NCBI GenBank assembly: GCA_036924085.1
Contig: JAVGWX010000005.1
Location: 41,609,664-41,673,663, forward strand
Source: Ariolimax columbianus
Lineage: Eukaryota; Mollusca; Gastropoda; Stylommatophora; Arionidae
DNA: 64,000 nucleotides
Direction of reading: 5' to 3'
The first letter of the stretch is position 1. Each line of letters starts with the position of its first letter. Shown in pieces: positions 10,793-20,774 of this stretch. Under the pieces are notes generated by a model. That model ran no database searches, had not been told where the DNA came from, and worked only from the letters and a program-made list of their open reading frames with translations. Made by a program: the position numbers and the translations under genes.

Positions 10793-11138
10793 ATGGCCAA
10801 GAAAATGGCTTTGGTAGATCCTCGGTTTTTAGAAACACAATCTTATAGACCACCCAACGCGTTAAGAGATAATCTAGAAGACTTGGATACTCAAATGCAC
10901 TGAGTATTGCTTCGTGAGGATATATCGACAGGCGATAAAGCTAAGCTATACCGACAAACACTTCAACGGCATCTGACTCACCTAGATCAGTACGAACACA
11001 AACCGATAGGTTTAGTCAATTTTACAAGCCTCGCCTGTTGCGAATAAGGCGGAGAAAGCGATCGGTGGTGAAGTCTCGCCATACGCGCTCAGAAAGAGAA
11101 AAAAGAAAAGTAAAACACAAAAATGGGAAAAATGGTGA
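10793..11138 (+). pseudogene. Conserved Polinton protein of unknown function (stop and frameshift)
   Basis: The gene starts at ATG 10793, three bases after its neighbour. It reads MAKKMALVDPRFLE, then meets an in-frame TGA at 10901, continues in the same frame (LLREDISTGDKAKLYRQTLQRHL), and shifts frame near 11030 into a strongly basic tail (ALRKRKKKSKTQKWEKW) ending at TGA 11136-11138. The overall design, an acidic/neutral helical N-terminus with a Lys-rich C-terminus, is seen in small virion genes that precede the integrase in Polintons. I cannot assign a biochemical function. Confidence 0.55.
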
Positions 11139-11146
11139 ATTAGCAT

Positions 11147-12114
11147 TTGAACCAAGACTACTACGACCCTGGTAGGCCGGGTGCTTTTGGTAAAGTTTCT
11201 GGATTACACAGGAATACAAACCTTAGTTCTAAAAAAGTTCAACGCTGGTTAAGGACTTAAGAGACTTATACTCTTCATAAACCTGTGCGAAGAAAATTTA
11301 AGAGGCGGATTACCGTAACAGTTGGCGTGAACCAACAATTTCAAGCTAACTTAATCGATATGCGTAGTTTAAAGAACTACAACGACGGGTTTTCCTACCT
11401 AGTGACGTGTATCGACATTTTCAGTAAAGTCACCTGGGCAATTCCAATTAGAAATAAAACTGGAAAAGCTCTAGTCGCGGCTGTGCGTGAAATCTTTAAG
11501 CGTGGGAAACCGATAAACTTTCAAACGGACAAAGGAAGTGAGTTTCTTAATAAGGCCTTTATCACCTAAAGGAGAATGTGCATTTTTTTACGACCGAGAA
11601 CGAGGATATTAAAGCCGCTATAGTCGAACGCTTCAACCGAACCTTGAAGGAACAGATGTTGCGATATTTTACTAAGTCGAATAAACTTAGATATATTGAC
11701 GTAATAGATCGCCTGGTTCAAAACTACAATAATTCGTACCATAGGAGCATTAAGATGGCACCAACGCAAGTTAACTTAACCAATCAAGAAGAGGTGTGGC
11801 GTAACTTGTATTCGACAGTTGTCCTCCCTTGAAACATTGTTTTTAAAGTTGGAGCTCGTGTAAGGCTAGCTGAAGCCAGACAAATATTTAAAAAGGGTTA
11901 TAAACCAGCCTGGACAGAGGAGCTGTTTACTATCAGTCGAATTAACAGAACGATTCCGATAACGTATGTAGTTAAAGATGACGGTGGGGAGGAACTGCGC
12001 CGGGCTTTTTACAAGGAAGAACTTCAGATAGTCGGCGATAAGACCACGTACCGCGTTGAAAGCTTTATTCGCGAACGCTACGTGGATGGTAGGCATGAGT
12101 ATTTAGTCAAATAG
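11147..12114 (+). pseudogene. Retroviral-type integrase of the Polinton (rve fold, inactivated)
   Basis: This is the integrase expected to make the 6-bp target duplication. The core includes SYLVTCIDIFSKVTWAIPI, the second catalytic Asp in FQTDKGSEF and the catalytic Glu in VERFNRTLKEQM. A C-terminal domain (VGARVRLAEARQIFKKGYKPAWTEELF segment, then a FYKEELQ motif) is typical of Polinton integrases. Where the first catalytic Asp should lie, the frame reads QFQANLIDM, with Asn in the aligned position. Stops or frameshifts occur near 11260, 11567 and 11830, and there is no ATG at the apparent start (TTG in context). The gene is therefore dead by several criteria. Confidence 0.9.
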
Positions 12115-12179
12115 TTTGGTTATAACCACACATTCAACAGTTGGATTTCAGCCGGAAACGTTGCGATATATAAAGAGTG

Positions 12180-12467
12180 ATGGAACCCGAGGAGGAAAAT
12201 CACGAAATACTGCTGCGTGTAGTAGAAGAGTCGGGTGAACGCGACAGTAGAAATTCTATCTGGCCCTTTTTGGGAAAACTACTTCCGCGAGTAGAAATAA
12301 TCTTCGTCTGCCAGATGCTGGCTATATATGCGGTAATCGCAGTTTCATTGTTTAATCTGACAAGGGGTAACAGTGAAGGACGTGACGGAAAGTTATGGAC
12401 TGCTTTGTTCAGCAGTTGTGTAGGGTATATGCTCCGTAACCCGAAGTTGACTAGTAAGAAACCATGA
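12180..12467 (+). CDS. Small membrane protein of the Polinton late cluster
   Basis: ATG 12180 begins an intact 95-codon frame; an upstream in-frame GTG at 12177 is less likely. The N-terminal ~25 residues are acidic (MEPEEENHEI). A hydrophobic helix follows (VEIIFVCQMLAIYAVIAVSLF), then a polar loop and a second weaker hydrophobic stretch (LWTALFSSCVGYML) before a basic end. Its stop overlaps the start of the penton-like gene by four bases (ATGA), which indicates a compact viral-style arrangement. A TATATAAAG box lies just upstream. The function is unknown; a virion or maturation membrane protein is a guess from position. Confidence 0.55.
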   Translation: MEPEEENHEILLRVVEESGERDSRNSIWPFLGKLLPRVEIIFVCQMLAIYAVIAVSLFNLTRGNSEGRDGKLWTALFSSCVGYMLRNPKLTSKKP

Positions 12468-13562
12468 GTTTTTATGTGACCCTGCCTAGTAACGCTTCTA
12501 TAGGTTTATATCCTGATAATTCCGCTGGTGATTTCTTCGTCAAATTACCGCAGACTATAGAGTTAACGCCGCAGTACGAGGTGGGGTTGGTCGAGAATCA
12601 ATTCCCAAAAAGTTATTATAAAGTTCTAGCTGATGACGTGTGGCTACGCGACTTTCTACCCAATACGCGAAATAAAGCTTCTGTACTACTCACGCGACAT
12701 CCAGGTTTATACCAGTCACCCAATTTATTTATGGAAGCTTTGAATCAGCTCGTGCTCGGTATGTCAGTGAGAAACAACGTGCCACCCTTTATTTTTCTTT
12801 TAAAAGTAGATAAGGTTATTTTGGAGCTATTCGAAATTGGCGCCGTCGTAAGACTTAGTGAAAGTTTGAAAAATCTTTTAGGTTTCAGTGCCTCGTATAT
12901 AACAAAATCCAACCCAAGACAGGTGGGACAGTCTGAGGAGAAAACGGATACAGAAATTAACATTCTACAGAATGAAGTTTGGGTTCAATACTTTCCAGCC
13001 AACAAGAAACATACAGAACCGTCCCAGCTTTCGTTCAAACCTGGTGTTTACCAGTCACCCAGTGGGCTAATCGATGCTTTAAATAAATTATTGGATGACT
13101 TGATGAGGACTAACACCCCACCCTTTAGCTTTTGTTTTTAAAGAGGATAAGTCTATATTGGAACTATTCGAAGGTAAACTTGAAATTAGTGAAAACCTGA
13201 GACATATTTTAGGCTTCAGCACCTCACACATAACAAAAAATAACCCAAGACAAGAGGGTTCGAATGAACTGCAAATTTATAGCGAAATGAAAAATGTGTA
13301 CTTGTATTGCGATCTCGCGGCAGCGAGACCTGTTGGTGACGTCCTGGTACCCCTTTTACGGATTGTACCTATTTTGGAAAGGATTTCGGCCTCCGTTTTT
13401 AGGGCTTACGACAAACCACACTACCTTCCCTTGAGTCATTTTTCTTTCGACACAGTGGAAATCATTTTAAAAAACGAAATGGGTAAACCACTCCCATTCG
13501 CTAACGGTACGTCGGTGCTGACACTACATTTTCGAACCAGTAAACGTTTTGATTTCGAATAG
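12464..13562 (+). pseudogene. Penton/minor capsid protein, frameshifted, with internal duplication
   Basis: The start ATG overlaps the previous stop. The product begins MSFYVTLPSNAS, a start typical of Polinton minor capsid (penton-base-like) proteins, which form capsid vertices with a jelly-roll fold. It ends with the LPLSHFSFDTVEIILKN and LTLHFR segments expected near the C-terminus. The frame breaks near 13137, then continues in another frame to TAG 13560-13562. Residues encoded by about 12700-12950 and 13030-13260 are two diverged copies of one ~80-residue block (YQSPN...LFEIG...LLGFSASYITKSNPRQ versus YQSPS...LFEGK...ILGFSTSHITKNNPRQ). Without the frameshift the protein would be about 365 residues. 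Confidence 0.85.
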
Positions 13563-14042
13563 AAAATCGTGAGACACGTTCCACTACGACGAAGTCCTAA
13601 GGTGTACGAGGACTTTTACTGCAATCAAGCCGGGCATGGAATGCCGGTGTTTATCGGTGGTAGAAGTCAAAGAGGACATGGTTTGGGTAGTTTCTTTGGT
13701 AGTTTGGGTAGAATGATACTACCTTGATAAAAAATTGGTGGAAATGCGCTACTGGGAGAGGGTGTTGGTACCGATCTACAGGTGGCGAGTGACACCTCAG
13801 CTGGGCGAAACGTTGGAGAATCGTTTCGCGAACGGGCCAAATAGTCGGGGCATCGGTTGTTGCAAGGTGCTGTTGATCACATTACCACTAACCAATCGGG
13901 TAGTGGTATTAGAAGAAGACAAAGACGTCCCGCCCCACCAGGTGAGCCGGTTAGGAAAAGAATAAAACCTACAACCCAAGCTCGTCGAGCTCACTCGACT
14001 CATAAGATGACTCGGGATCGTTATTACGATATATTTGGATGA
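13563..14042 (+). pseudogene. Protein VI-like minor capsid/core gene, frameshifted
   Basis: The N-terminal part reads HGMPVFIGGRSQRGHGLGSFFGSLGRMILP near 13635-13725, a Gly-rich amphipathic segment characteristic of Polinton and adintovirus homologues of adenovirus protein VI. Such proteins are membrane-active and are usually cut by the viral protease at Gly-Gly or Gly-x-Gly sites like those here. Stops near 13727 and a frame change put the C-terminal part, a basic tail (RRRQRRPAPPGEPVRKRIK) ending YYDIFG, in the frame ending at 14042. The stop overlaps the major capsid start. The identification rests on the Gly-rich motif and the position between minor and major capsid genes. Confidence 0.7.
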
Positions 14043-14721
14043 TGGCTCTGATTCACCCCAATTCGCGTGAATGCTTGCACAGCGGTCTAGATTTATTTAG
14101 CGTGCCACCGAAACAAACAACCGTGGAAGAAGGACAATTCGTAGAGATACATTCACTAGCTGCTCTAGCCACCGGAGCTCCGATAGAGTTTGTTATTTCG
14201 GGAAATAGCGAAGAATATTTGGATCTGTTTTACACCTTTTTACACGTACGAGCCAAAATCACGTTAAACACTGGTGACAAGTTACCCATTGATGCCAAAG
14301 TGGCCCCAATTAATTATTAAATGCACAGCTTATTCTCTCAGGCCGATGTCTCGCTTAATAATACCCTAGTCACTCCGAGCGAGAAAATTACCCTTATCGG
14401 GCTTACTTAGAAGCGTGTTTGAATTACGGCGAGGAGGCCAAGCGCGGTCATATGACAGCCGCTCTGTTTTACAAAGACACCGATACAGAGGGTGATGCTA
14501 ACAACGTTCTAAAGATTCGTCGGAATCTAGCCAGTTTGTCCCAGGAGCTCGATATGATGGGGCAACTCATTTTAGATATTTTCGCCCAATATCGCTACTT
14601 AATCAACGGTGTGGATGTTAAGATCAAGCTAACTCCAACTAAAGATGCATTCAACTTGATCGCCCACGACAGCACGATAGGTTATAAATCGGTTATAATA
14701 TACGCCGCTTTGGTGGTTCTT
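14039..14721 (+). pseudogene. Major capsid protein, 5' part (interrupted by composite LINE copy A)
   Basis: The start is ATG 14039 or 14042, overlapping the previous stop. The first 93 codons include LDLFSVPPKQT and FVISGNSEEYLDL, followed by TAA 14318-14320 and another disruption near 14410. The frame then reopens (14419 onward) with the CLNYGEEAKRGHM and LDMMGQLILDIFAQYRYLINGVDVKIKL segments typical of the double jelly-roll (hexon-like) capsid protein of Polintons. The gene is cut at about 14715 where the LINE tail begins and resumes at about 20162. The original capsid protein would be close to 450-470 residues, but two independent lesions already lie in this half. Confidence 0.88.
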
Positions 14722-14735
14722 TTTCTTCTTCTTTG

Positions 14736-17208
14736 TACGCAGTCAGACAGTAACCATTATTTTTTCGAAAAAAGCGGCGGTCATCCTGAGGCTGTCGACA
14801 CTGCCATAGAGCTTGTCTTGCAGTTCCACTGGTGATGGCCACATCTGCTCTCTCTGATCCTCGTGTGTCGGGCAGTTCTGCAGCAGATGTTCAGTGGTCA
14901 TTTTACCAGTACCGCACGGGCATTCGTCGGTACGCCTATCTTCAATTTGTTGAATAGGTGGTACCTCAGTCTATTGTGGCCAGTGCGAAGTCTGAAGACA
15001 ACGACCTGCTCTCTTCGGTTCAACTGGTAATAGGCATCGTTTTTGGTGTAACCAGTATGTTCGGTTTCCCATTTGGTCATGTATCTGGCTTTGATAAGCC
15101 GTTTTGATTCTTCGTACGTCATACTAGTATCTGTTTGTGGTAGTCTTGCAACTTCTTTTGCCAGTCTGTCTGCCTCCTCGTTGCCTTGGATGTTGCAGTG
15201 GGATGGGACCTACTGTACCACTACCCTTTTTGGTGCGGACTGCTGGCACAGTTTGCAGAGTGCTGCTCTTAAGTCATTAAGCTCAGTATTTTTCTGGCTT
15301 TTTAGCGCTGTGACTACGGCGAGAGCATCTGTAAGCAAGACTGTAAGGCTTTCATTTTCACTGTGTGTCACCATTTCTTCCACTGCCCCCCTCAGTGCCT
15401 CTGCCTCCGCTCTGAAATTGCTTGTGTACTTACCAGTAGCGAATGACAGTGTTATTTTTCTGCCATTTGGTAGGTTCAGGAATGCTCCTGCCCCTCCGTC
15501 CTGTGTAGTGTTTGTTACAGAACCGTCGGTGTATGCATGGGTCCAGTCCATGCTTGGGTAGCTTTTCGATATGAAGCTTAGGGTAGTATCTCTCCTTTCT
15601 TTTTCAGTCTGGCAGTTTTTGTTTGCAATACCTGGTATATTTTCTACCACCTCTAGAAATATATCCTGCCTCCAGGTAGGTTTTCGTACAGTAGTGATGG
15701 GTTTTGGTGTTGTTAGTGCGTTTATGGGATCTTCGTGCATCTTTGCTTTGGCTATTTCTGCAAAGTTTCTCCGCTTTAGTCTCCCATTTCCCAAATTGTT
15801 TAGTCTCTGCTGCATCAGATGGTCGGTCAGTCTTCGGAGTTTCTCTGACTGCAGCTGGGCTCTGCAGTCTCTTCTATCGGTCATGGATTGCAGTTTTGTA
15901 ATCTTTTCAAGTTCTACAATTGGCGTTGACGTCATGCCTCCTGTTAAAATTCTCATGGCTTGGTTTTGAAGTTTGCTAACTTTATCGAAGTTCGCCTTCG
16001 CTGCTGTTGTCCATGCCGCAATGCCATACTCGAGAACTGGTCTCACTCTTCCAGTGTACAGTTTCTTTAGTATGCCTTCGTCTGCTCCCCAGCTTGTGCC
16101 AGCAAGTTTCCTCTTATTGCCATTCTTTCTCTGGCTCTTAGTCGGTTTCTCTCAATCTGACTTTTCCATGTCATGCGCCGATCAAATGTGACTCCCAGAT
16201 AGGTTGGGTTGTCGTTTGGCTGCAGGAATTGCCATTTAGACTTAATTTGGTGTTCTGGGGTTTTAATGAAAGCGAGAATATTGTGCATGTGGTTTTATCC
16301 TCGTTTATTTTGACCAGCCATGAGTTCGCCCACTCTTCCAGCGATGTTAGGGCCGTCTGCATCAGATTTCTTGCTATGGTAAGATTCTTTTCAGAGGTCC
16401 ACATAGCCAGATCGTCTGCAAACATTGAGCTATGGACTCTTCTTGGTATATCCTCTGTAATGTCGTATATATACACCAGGAAGAGTGTGGGTGACAGTAC
16501 TCCCCCTTGGGGTACTCCCTGCTCGAGTGTCACCTTTTTGCTCATCTGCCCTTGTACTTGGACTCTGGCCGTTCTTTGTTTGAGGTAGTGGTTGATCGAC
16601 TTGTACATTTTTCCACAAACATCACTTCTTCTTAGCTTGACTTTAAGTCCGTCTTTCCAGACTTTGTCAAATGCCTTTTCCAGATCCACCCAAACAGCTA
16701 CTGTGTGTTTCTGCGCCTGGTAGGCTTCTTCTATCTCCTGGGCTATGAGGATGACCTGGTCCTCAGTGAATCTGTGCTGCCTAAAGCCGGCTTGCTGTGG
16801 AATTAGTATTCGTTTTTCCTCCAGATGCCACATCAGTCTGGTGTTTATCATCCGTTCCATCAGCTTGCCGACACAGCTCAGAAGGCTGATGGGCCTGTAT
16901 CCATTTGGATCTGTTTTGTCCTTTCCTGTTTTTGGTACTGGTACCAGTATTGCGTCTTTTCGTGCCTGGGGTTTTGGCCAATAGAGGTTGTTCCATAGCC
17001 ATGTGCCTTGACTCCACGACACATGGGTGGGTGACCACCAGTAGTCAAGGGTGGGCCCCTTCGAGGCGTGAGACCCGGAACTATCGCTGCCTGTCGGGAC
17101 TCCGCAGGATGAGCGCCATGCGTTTTTGTAATCGGTTGTACTGTCATCATGCTGCGATTTACGTTGCACTGTTTTGTTAGGCTTGCGGCCCCGTGCATCC
17201 GATTTCAA
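14736..17208 (-). pseudogene. Composite LINE copy A polyprotein (RT and RNase H, no endonuclease)
   Basis: The minus-strand frame begins at 17208 with the same leader peptide as copy B in a shifted frame. It passes at about 16970 directly from the leader into the RT domain (DAILVPVPKTGK), skipping the ~490 codons that in copy B carry the endonuclease and linker. RT motifs YRPISLLS, VDLEKAFDKVW, GVPQGGVLSPTLF and FADDLA are present. The RNase H part (HAYTDGSV, FRAEAEAL) lies in 15210-16046, and the C-terminal region in other frames (14898-15122). The breaks (near 16170-16290, 16060 and 15200) show that the copy is dead. The deletion joins CCAAAACC to a CCCAGGCA stretch, consistent with microhomology or template switching. 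Confidence 0.88.
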
Positions 17209-18320
17209 CAGGCGTTTCTGTAGGGATGCCTTCCTTAGCCTTTCGCTTTCCCCAGCCTATCTGCAAGGCAGCAATTGTTTATGATCAGAGTTGTCTCTCT
17301 TATGGAAGTTGTCTTACAAGACTATCGAGTCTTCACTACTCGTGTCTATAGGGTGCGATAATGATATGTGAGATGAAATGAGATATATGATATGGACTGA
17401 TTTACCCGGAAGAGAGGCAGTCCAGTGTGTCTGTATCCCAGGATCGTCACGTCCTGCCAGGAACGTAGCATTTGCATGTGAGTGGGGTATCTCTTTCTCC
17501 CTTTATTTTCTTTACTTCTATGCTGAGATGGTACGCATAGCATTCCCCGCCACCTGGGATGTTGATACAGTGGGGCAGGTGTGCAATGTCGGCATCTCTT
17601 CTGCGTCCAGCATGATAGCTATATGGCTGATAACGTACAGAGGTAGATATCGAAGCAGAAGTGCATTTAACCAGAGGACAAGCCTGGTAATGTTACAGAG
17701 ATGTTGTTCACCTAGTGTGCGGACAGATCTCATGGTCATGGGTTGAGTCTCGACAGTTCACAGTGAGGCGGCTGCTCTACTGTTTTCGACACCCCAACCA
17801 GGAACTAAGTCTTATGTTGGTGGTTTCGCACCCCATCACCGTAGAAGGTGAGTATCAAGCAGCTGTCCGCCCGCTTTGATCAGCGGACGGCAGAGACCTC
17901 TTTCTGCGGCTCTACCGGATAGGGCTGGGGCGTGAGCCCCAGGGCCCGAACATGTAAGAACCTCCTATTGTAGTGGTGCTGAGATTTTGGGCGGGATTGC
18001 GGCTTACAAGTGCTCGGCCGTAATCCCCCACATGGTAGCTTCGCGCCATTGGCTTATCAGCCTGGTACGTGTACCAAAGTGTCTGCGGCTCCTCTCGATA
18101 TGAGCTGGTTTATCGTAGCAACGCCCTGTCATTAGTAGGGTAAAACTGACCTGTCTTTAGATGGTCTTTTTCCAGCACCCGTTCACTATTTTGCCAGACA
18201 AATTTATTGAAAGCTTTTGTTTGTCAGTGGCCAGGTATTTGAAATCTGCGGTTTTTGCGGGGTTAAACACGATTTCCGTAGCGTTCTTTCATTAGAGTGT
18301 TTGAGAGCTGATTTGTCTTC
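17209..18320 (-). other. Composite LINE copy A leader (between 18S and ORF)
   Basis: About 1.1 kb are collinear with 33340-34459 of copy B. Short open frames exist, including one whose translation (KRYPTHMQMLR, DVTILGYR) is shared with copy B, but there is no zinc-knuckle or coiled-coil ORF1 signature, so I treat it as leader. The 18S sequence joins it at about 18321 within GGCTTAATTTGA. Confidence 0.7.
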
Positions 18321-18332
18321 AAATTAAGCCAC

Positions 18333-18370
<38 letters not shown>

Positions 18371-19546
18371 CACGTTTCAGCTTTGCAACCATACTTCCGC
18401 CGGAACCCAAACACTTTGGTTTCCCGGAAGCTGCCCGCAGAGTCATCGAAGAATCTCCTGCAAATCGCTAGTCGGCATAGTTTATGGTCAGAACTACGAC
18501 GGTATCTGATCGTCTTCGCGCATCTGACTTTCGTTTTTGATTAATGAAAACATTCTTGACAAATGCTTTCGCAGTAGCTCGTCTTGCGGCGATCCAAGAA
18601 TTTCACCTCTAACGCCGCAATACGAATGCCCCCGTTTGTCCCTGTTAATCATTACCTCTAGTTCTGAAAACCAACAAAATAGAACCGAGGTCCTATTCCA
18701 TTATTCCATGCACCATTATTCAGGCAGCCGAGGCCTGCTTTAAACACTCTAATTTTTCAAAGTAAACGCGCCGGCCACCCAGGACGCTCAGCGAAGAGCA
18801 CCCGTGGGAGAGAGCTCGCAGACGGTAGGGCAGGAGACAACGGGCAGTGAACCGGCTCGAGCCAGACCGCCCGCCTGCGCCTGAGATCCAACTACGAGCT
18901 TTTTAACTGCAACAACTTTAATATACGCTATTGGAGCTGGAATTACCGCGGCTGCTGGCACCAGACTTACCCTCCAATAGATCCTCGTTAAAGGGTTTAA
19001 AGTGTACTCATTCCAATTACGGGGCCTCGAAAGAGTCCCGTATTGTTATTTTTCGTCACTACCTCCCCGTGCTGGGAGTGGGTAAGTTGCGCGCCTGCTG
19101 CCTTCCTTGGATGTGGTAGCCGTTTCTCATGCTCCGTCTCCGGAATCGAACCCTGATTCCCCGTTACCTGTTACAAACATGGTAGGCATGTCACGTACCA
19201 TCGACATTTGATAGGGCAGACATTTGAAAGATGCGTCGCCGGCACATGAGGCCATGCGAACAGCACAAAGTTATCCAGAGTCACCAGTGGGGACGCCGCA
19301 ACCCCGCGAGGGGAAACGACAATTGGTTTTGAACTAATAAAAGCGCTCTTTCCGCGAGGGTCGAGCTTGGTAAGCATGTATTAGCTCTAGAATTGCCACA
19401 GTTATCCAAGTAGGATCGTGTCATCTAAGGAACCTCGACTGATTTAATGAGCCATTCGCGGTTTCACCGTGAGACAGTGTGAACTTAGACATGCATGGCT
19501 TAATCTTTGAGACAAGCATATGACTACTGGCAGGATCAACCAGATA
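18321..19546 (-). rRNA. Partial 18S rRNA (retrotransposed, 3'-truncated)
   Basis: The minus strand from 19546 starts with the universal 18S 5' end (TATCTGGTTGATCCTGCC). It continues through the A-site-proximal and V4 segments to the conserved AAGGAATTGACGGAAGGGC region, leaving 18S after GGCTTAATTT. This is about 1226 nt of a normal ~1.8-kb molecule; the 3' third, ITS, 5.8S and 28S are absent. Its place inside a LINE that interrupts a Polinton gene shows that it is a retrocopied fragment, not an rDNA array. Confidence 0.95.
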
Positions 19547-20161
19547 TCTGTCGGAGACGTACGTACAGCACACACCGGTCGGCGGAGGAAGGGTGTGTAA
19601 AAAGCCTCACTGGGACGGCCGCAAGGACCGACTGACGGGACGGACGGACGGTTGTTCCACCCGTCCCTCACTCCGTCGACCTAGGACCACCTGACAGGGG
19701 CCTCCTACACGCACCAGACGACCGACCGACCGGGCTCGCTCGAGGAGGGATGGCAGCGCTCTGTGCAGAACGGATCCCAACTACCTCGGCGATGAATTTC
19801 ACTGGGACTAGAGACAATTTGGCCTGCCGGCCTGCTCTTCTCCGGAGGAGAACACAGGGCCTTTGAGGCACGATGCCTGCTTTCCATTTGCCGGTTATAA
19901 GCTCTTTGCGAGAGTCGGACCACCAGCAAGACGTACTGTCGAGCTCTGCTATAAGCCTTAGATAAATCACCACGGACGGACCACGTTTCCTGATACGGAC
20001 CAGACGAGCGCACCTCGGTGGAGGAGACGCCACAACAAACCGCACCCTAATAGCTCTACGGGGAAAGGCAGGCGAGCGTTTTCCGCAAGCTCGCGCTATC
20101 GCTCCGCCTGGCGGGACTGAGATCGCTTTACGAACACTGGTCTAAATTGAGTCGCGGCGGC
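19547..20161 (-). promoter_or_regulatory. rDNA 5' external transcribed spacer fragment (copy A)
   Basis: About 615 bp lie directly upstream of the 18S 5' end on the minus strand. They match 30979-31622 of copy B over most of their length and end at about GCCGCCGCGACTCAATT. Sequence directly upstream of 18S in a pre-rRNA is by definition ETS. If the outer end is the transcript 5' end, it marks the polymerase I start site. The promoter itself would then lie outside and not be carried. Confidence 0.75.
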
Positions 20162-20770
20162 TAAACTAAATCCGGCCATCTCGCTAGCTCATGAGAAAGC
20201 CTTGCTGCGAGGTAATGTCAAGTATCCCCTTAAGCTCGTCGTGGTGAAGACTTTTTCATTTCCTAAAGGAATGTTATCCCACGCGCAAGATAATCTATTT
20301 GTTAGTCAAACACCTACGGTATAGTGATTGGTGTAGGTACGTCAGCGGCCTTTAACGGGTCATACAAAGCTAACCCTTTTAATTTCGCAAATTTTGGATT
20401 GATAAATTTAAACATCAGCTAGGATGGTAGAACAGTTAGTGGTAAACCGCTGTCAATGGACTATAAGCACAACCAATATGTGAGAGCTTTCTTTGGGACT
20501 AATCTAGCTATGGGTCGCATCGCCAAGGACGCTGGGAATGATCTCGAATATCGACATTTTAAGAACGGTTATGCCCAATGTGCCTTTGATCTAAGCCCCA
20601 GTCTTTTGGATGGTGATCAGTTTGAAATGGCTAAATCTGGTCCTCTCTCTGTAGAACTCAAGTTTTCTACTATCACTCCTGAGCCGTTACAGGTTATCGT
20701 TTATGCCGAACAGGATTCTTTTTTGGAAATTTCAAAATCTCGCCCAGTTTTGACAGATTATATAGCTTGA
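20162..20770 (+). pseudogene. Major capsid protein, 3' part
   Basis: This is the continuation of the capsid gene after the LINE insertion. The plus strand resumes with a short conserved segment (AHEKALLRG) and KYPLKLVVVKTF, and meets a stop or frame change near 20315 (after SQTPTV). From 20456 it is open to TGA 20768-20770, with AFFGTNLAMGRIAKDAGND and LSVELKFS at the C-terminal jelly roll. The protease gene follows after four bases. It confirms that the insertion split one gene. Confidence 0.85.
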
Positions 20771-20774
20771 TATT

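Larger units (their letters stand above)
14722..20161 (-). mobile_element. Composite rDNA-LINE element, copy A (inside the Polinton capsid gene)
   Basis: Read on the minus strand from 20161 to 14722, the order is ETS-like spacer, first ~1.2 kb of 18S rRNA, ~1.1-kb leader, LINE ORF and a short TTC/GAA tail (14723-14735). Each block matches copy B at 30979-38397. It differs from copy B by loss of about 1.46 kb including the whole endonuclease domain, by having a single rather than tandem 18S-leader junction block, and by several frameshifts. I could not find a convincing target duplication, so the left/right ends are good to roughly ten bases. Confidence 0.9.

Noticed and set aside
11147..12114. 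Retrovirus or LTR retrotransposon, because of the retroviral-type integrase
   Set aside because: There are no LTRs, gag, RT or RNase H nearby. It is embedded among polymerase B, packaging ATPase, capsid and protease genes between inverted repeats, as in Polintons.
15073..15561. Long open frame (162 codons) on the strand opposite RNase H; the same frame recurs at 37549-38037
   Set aside because: It is an antisense shadow of the LINE RNase H in both copies. Its conservation simply follows the sense-strand coding.
18321..19546. 18S rRNA sequence as part of a normal rDNA repeat unit
   Set aside because: It is truncated in the same conserved stretch as the second copy and has no ITS, 5.8S or 28S. 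It lies within a LINE that interrupts a Polinton gene.
14700..20180. Target-site duplication of composite copy A
   Set aside because: I compared the flanks (GCCGCTTTGGTGG on the left, GCTAAACTAAATCC on the right) and saw no convincing repeat, so none is claimed.
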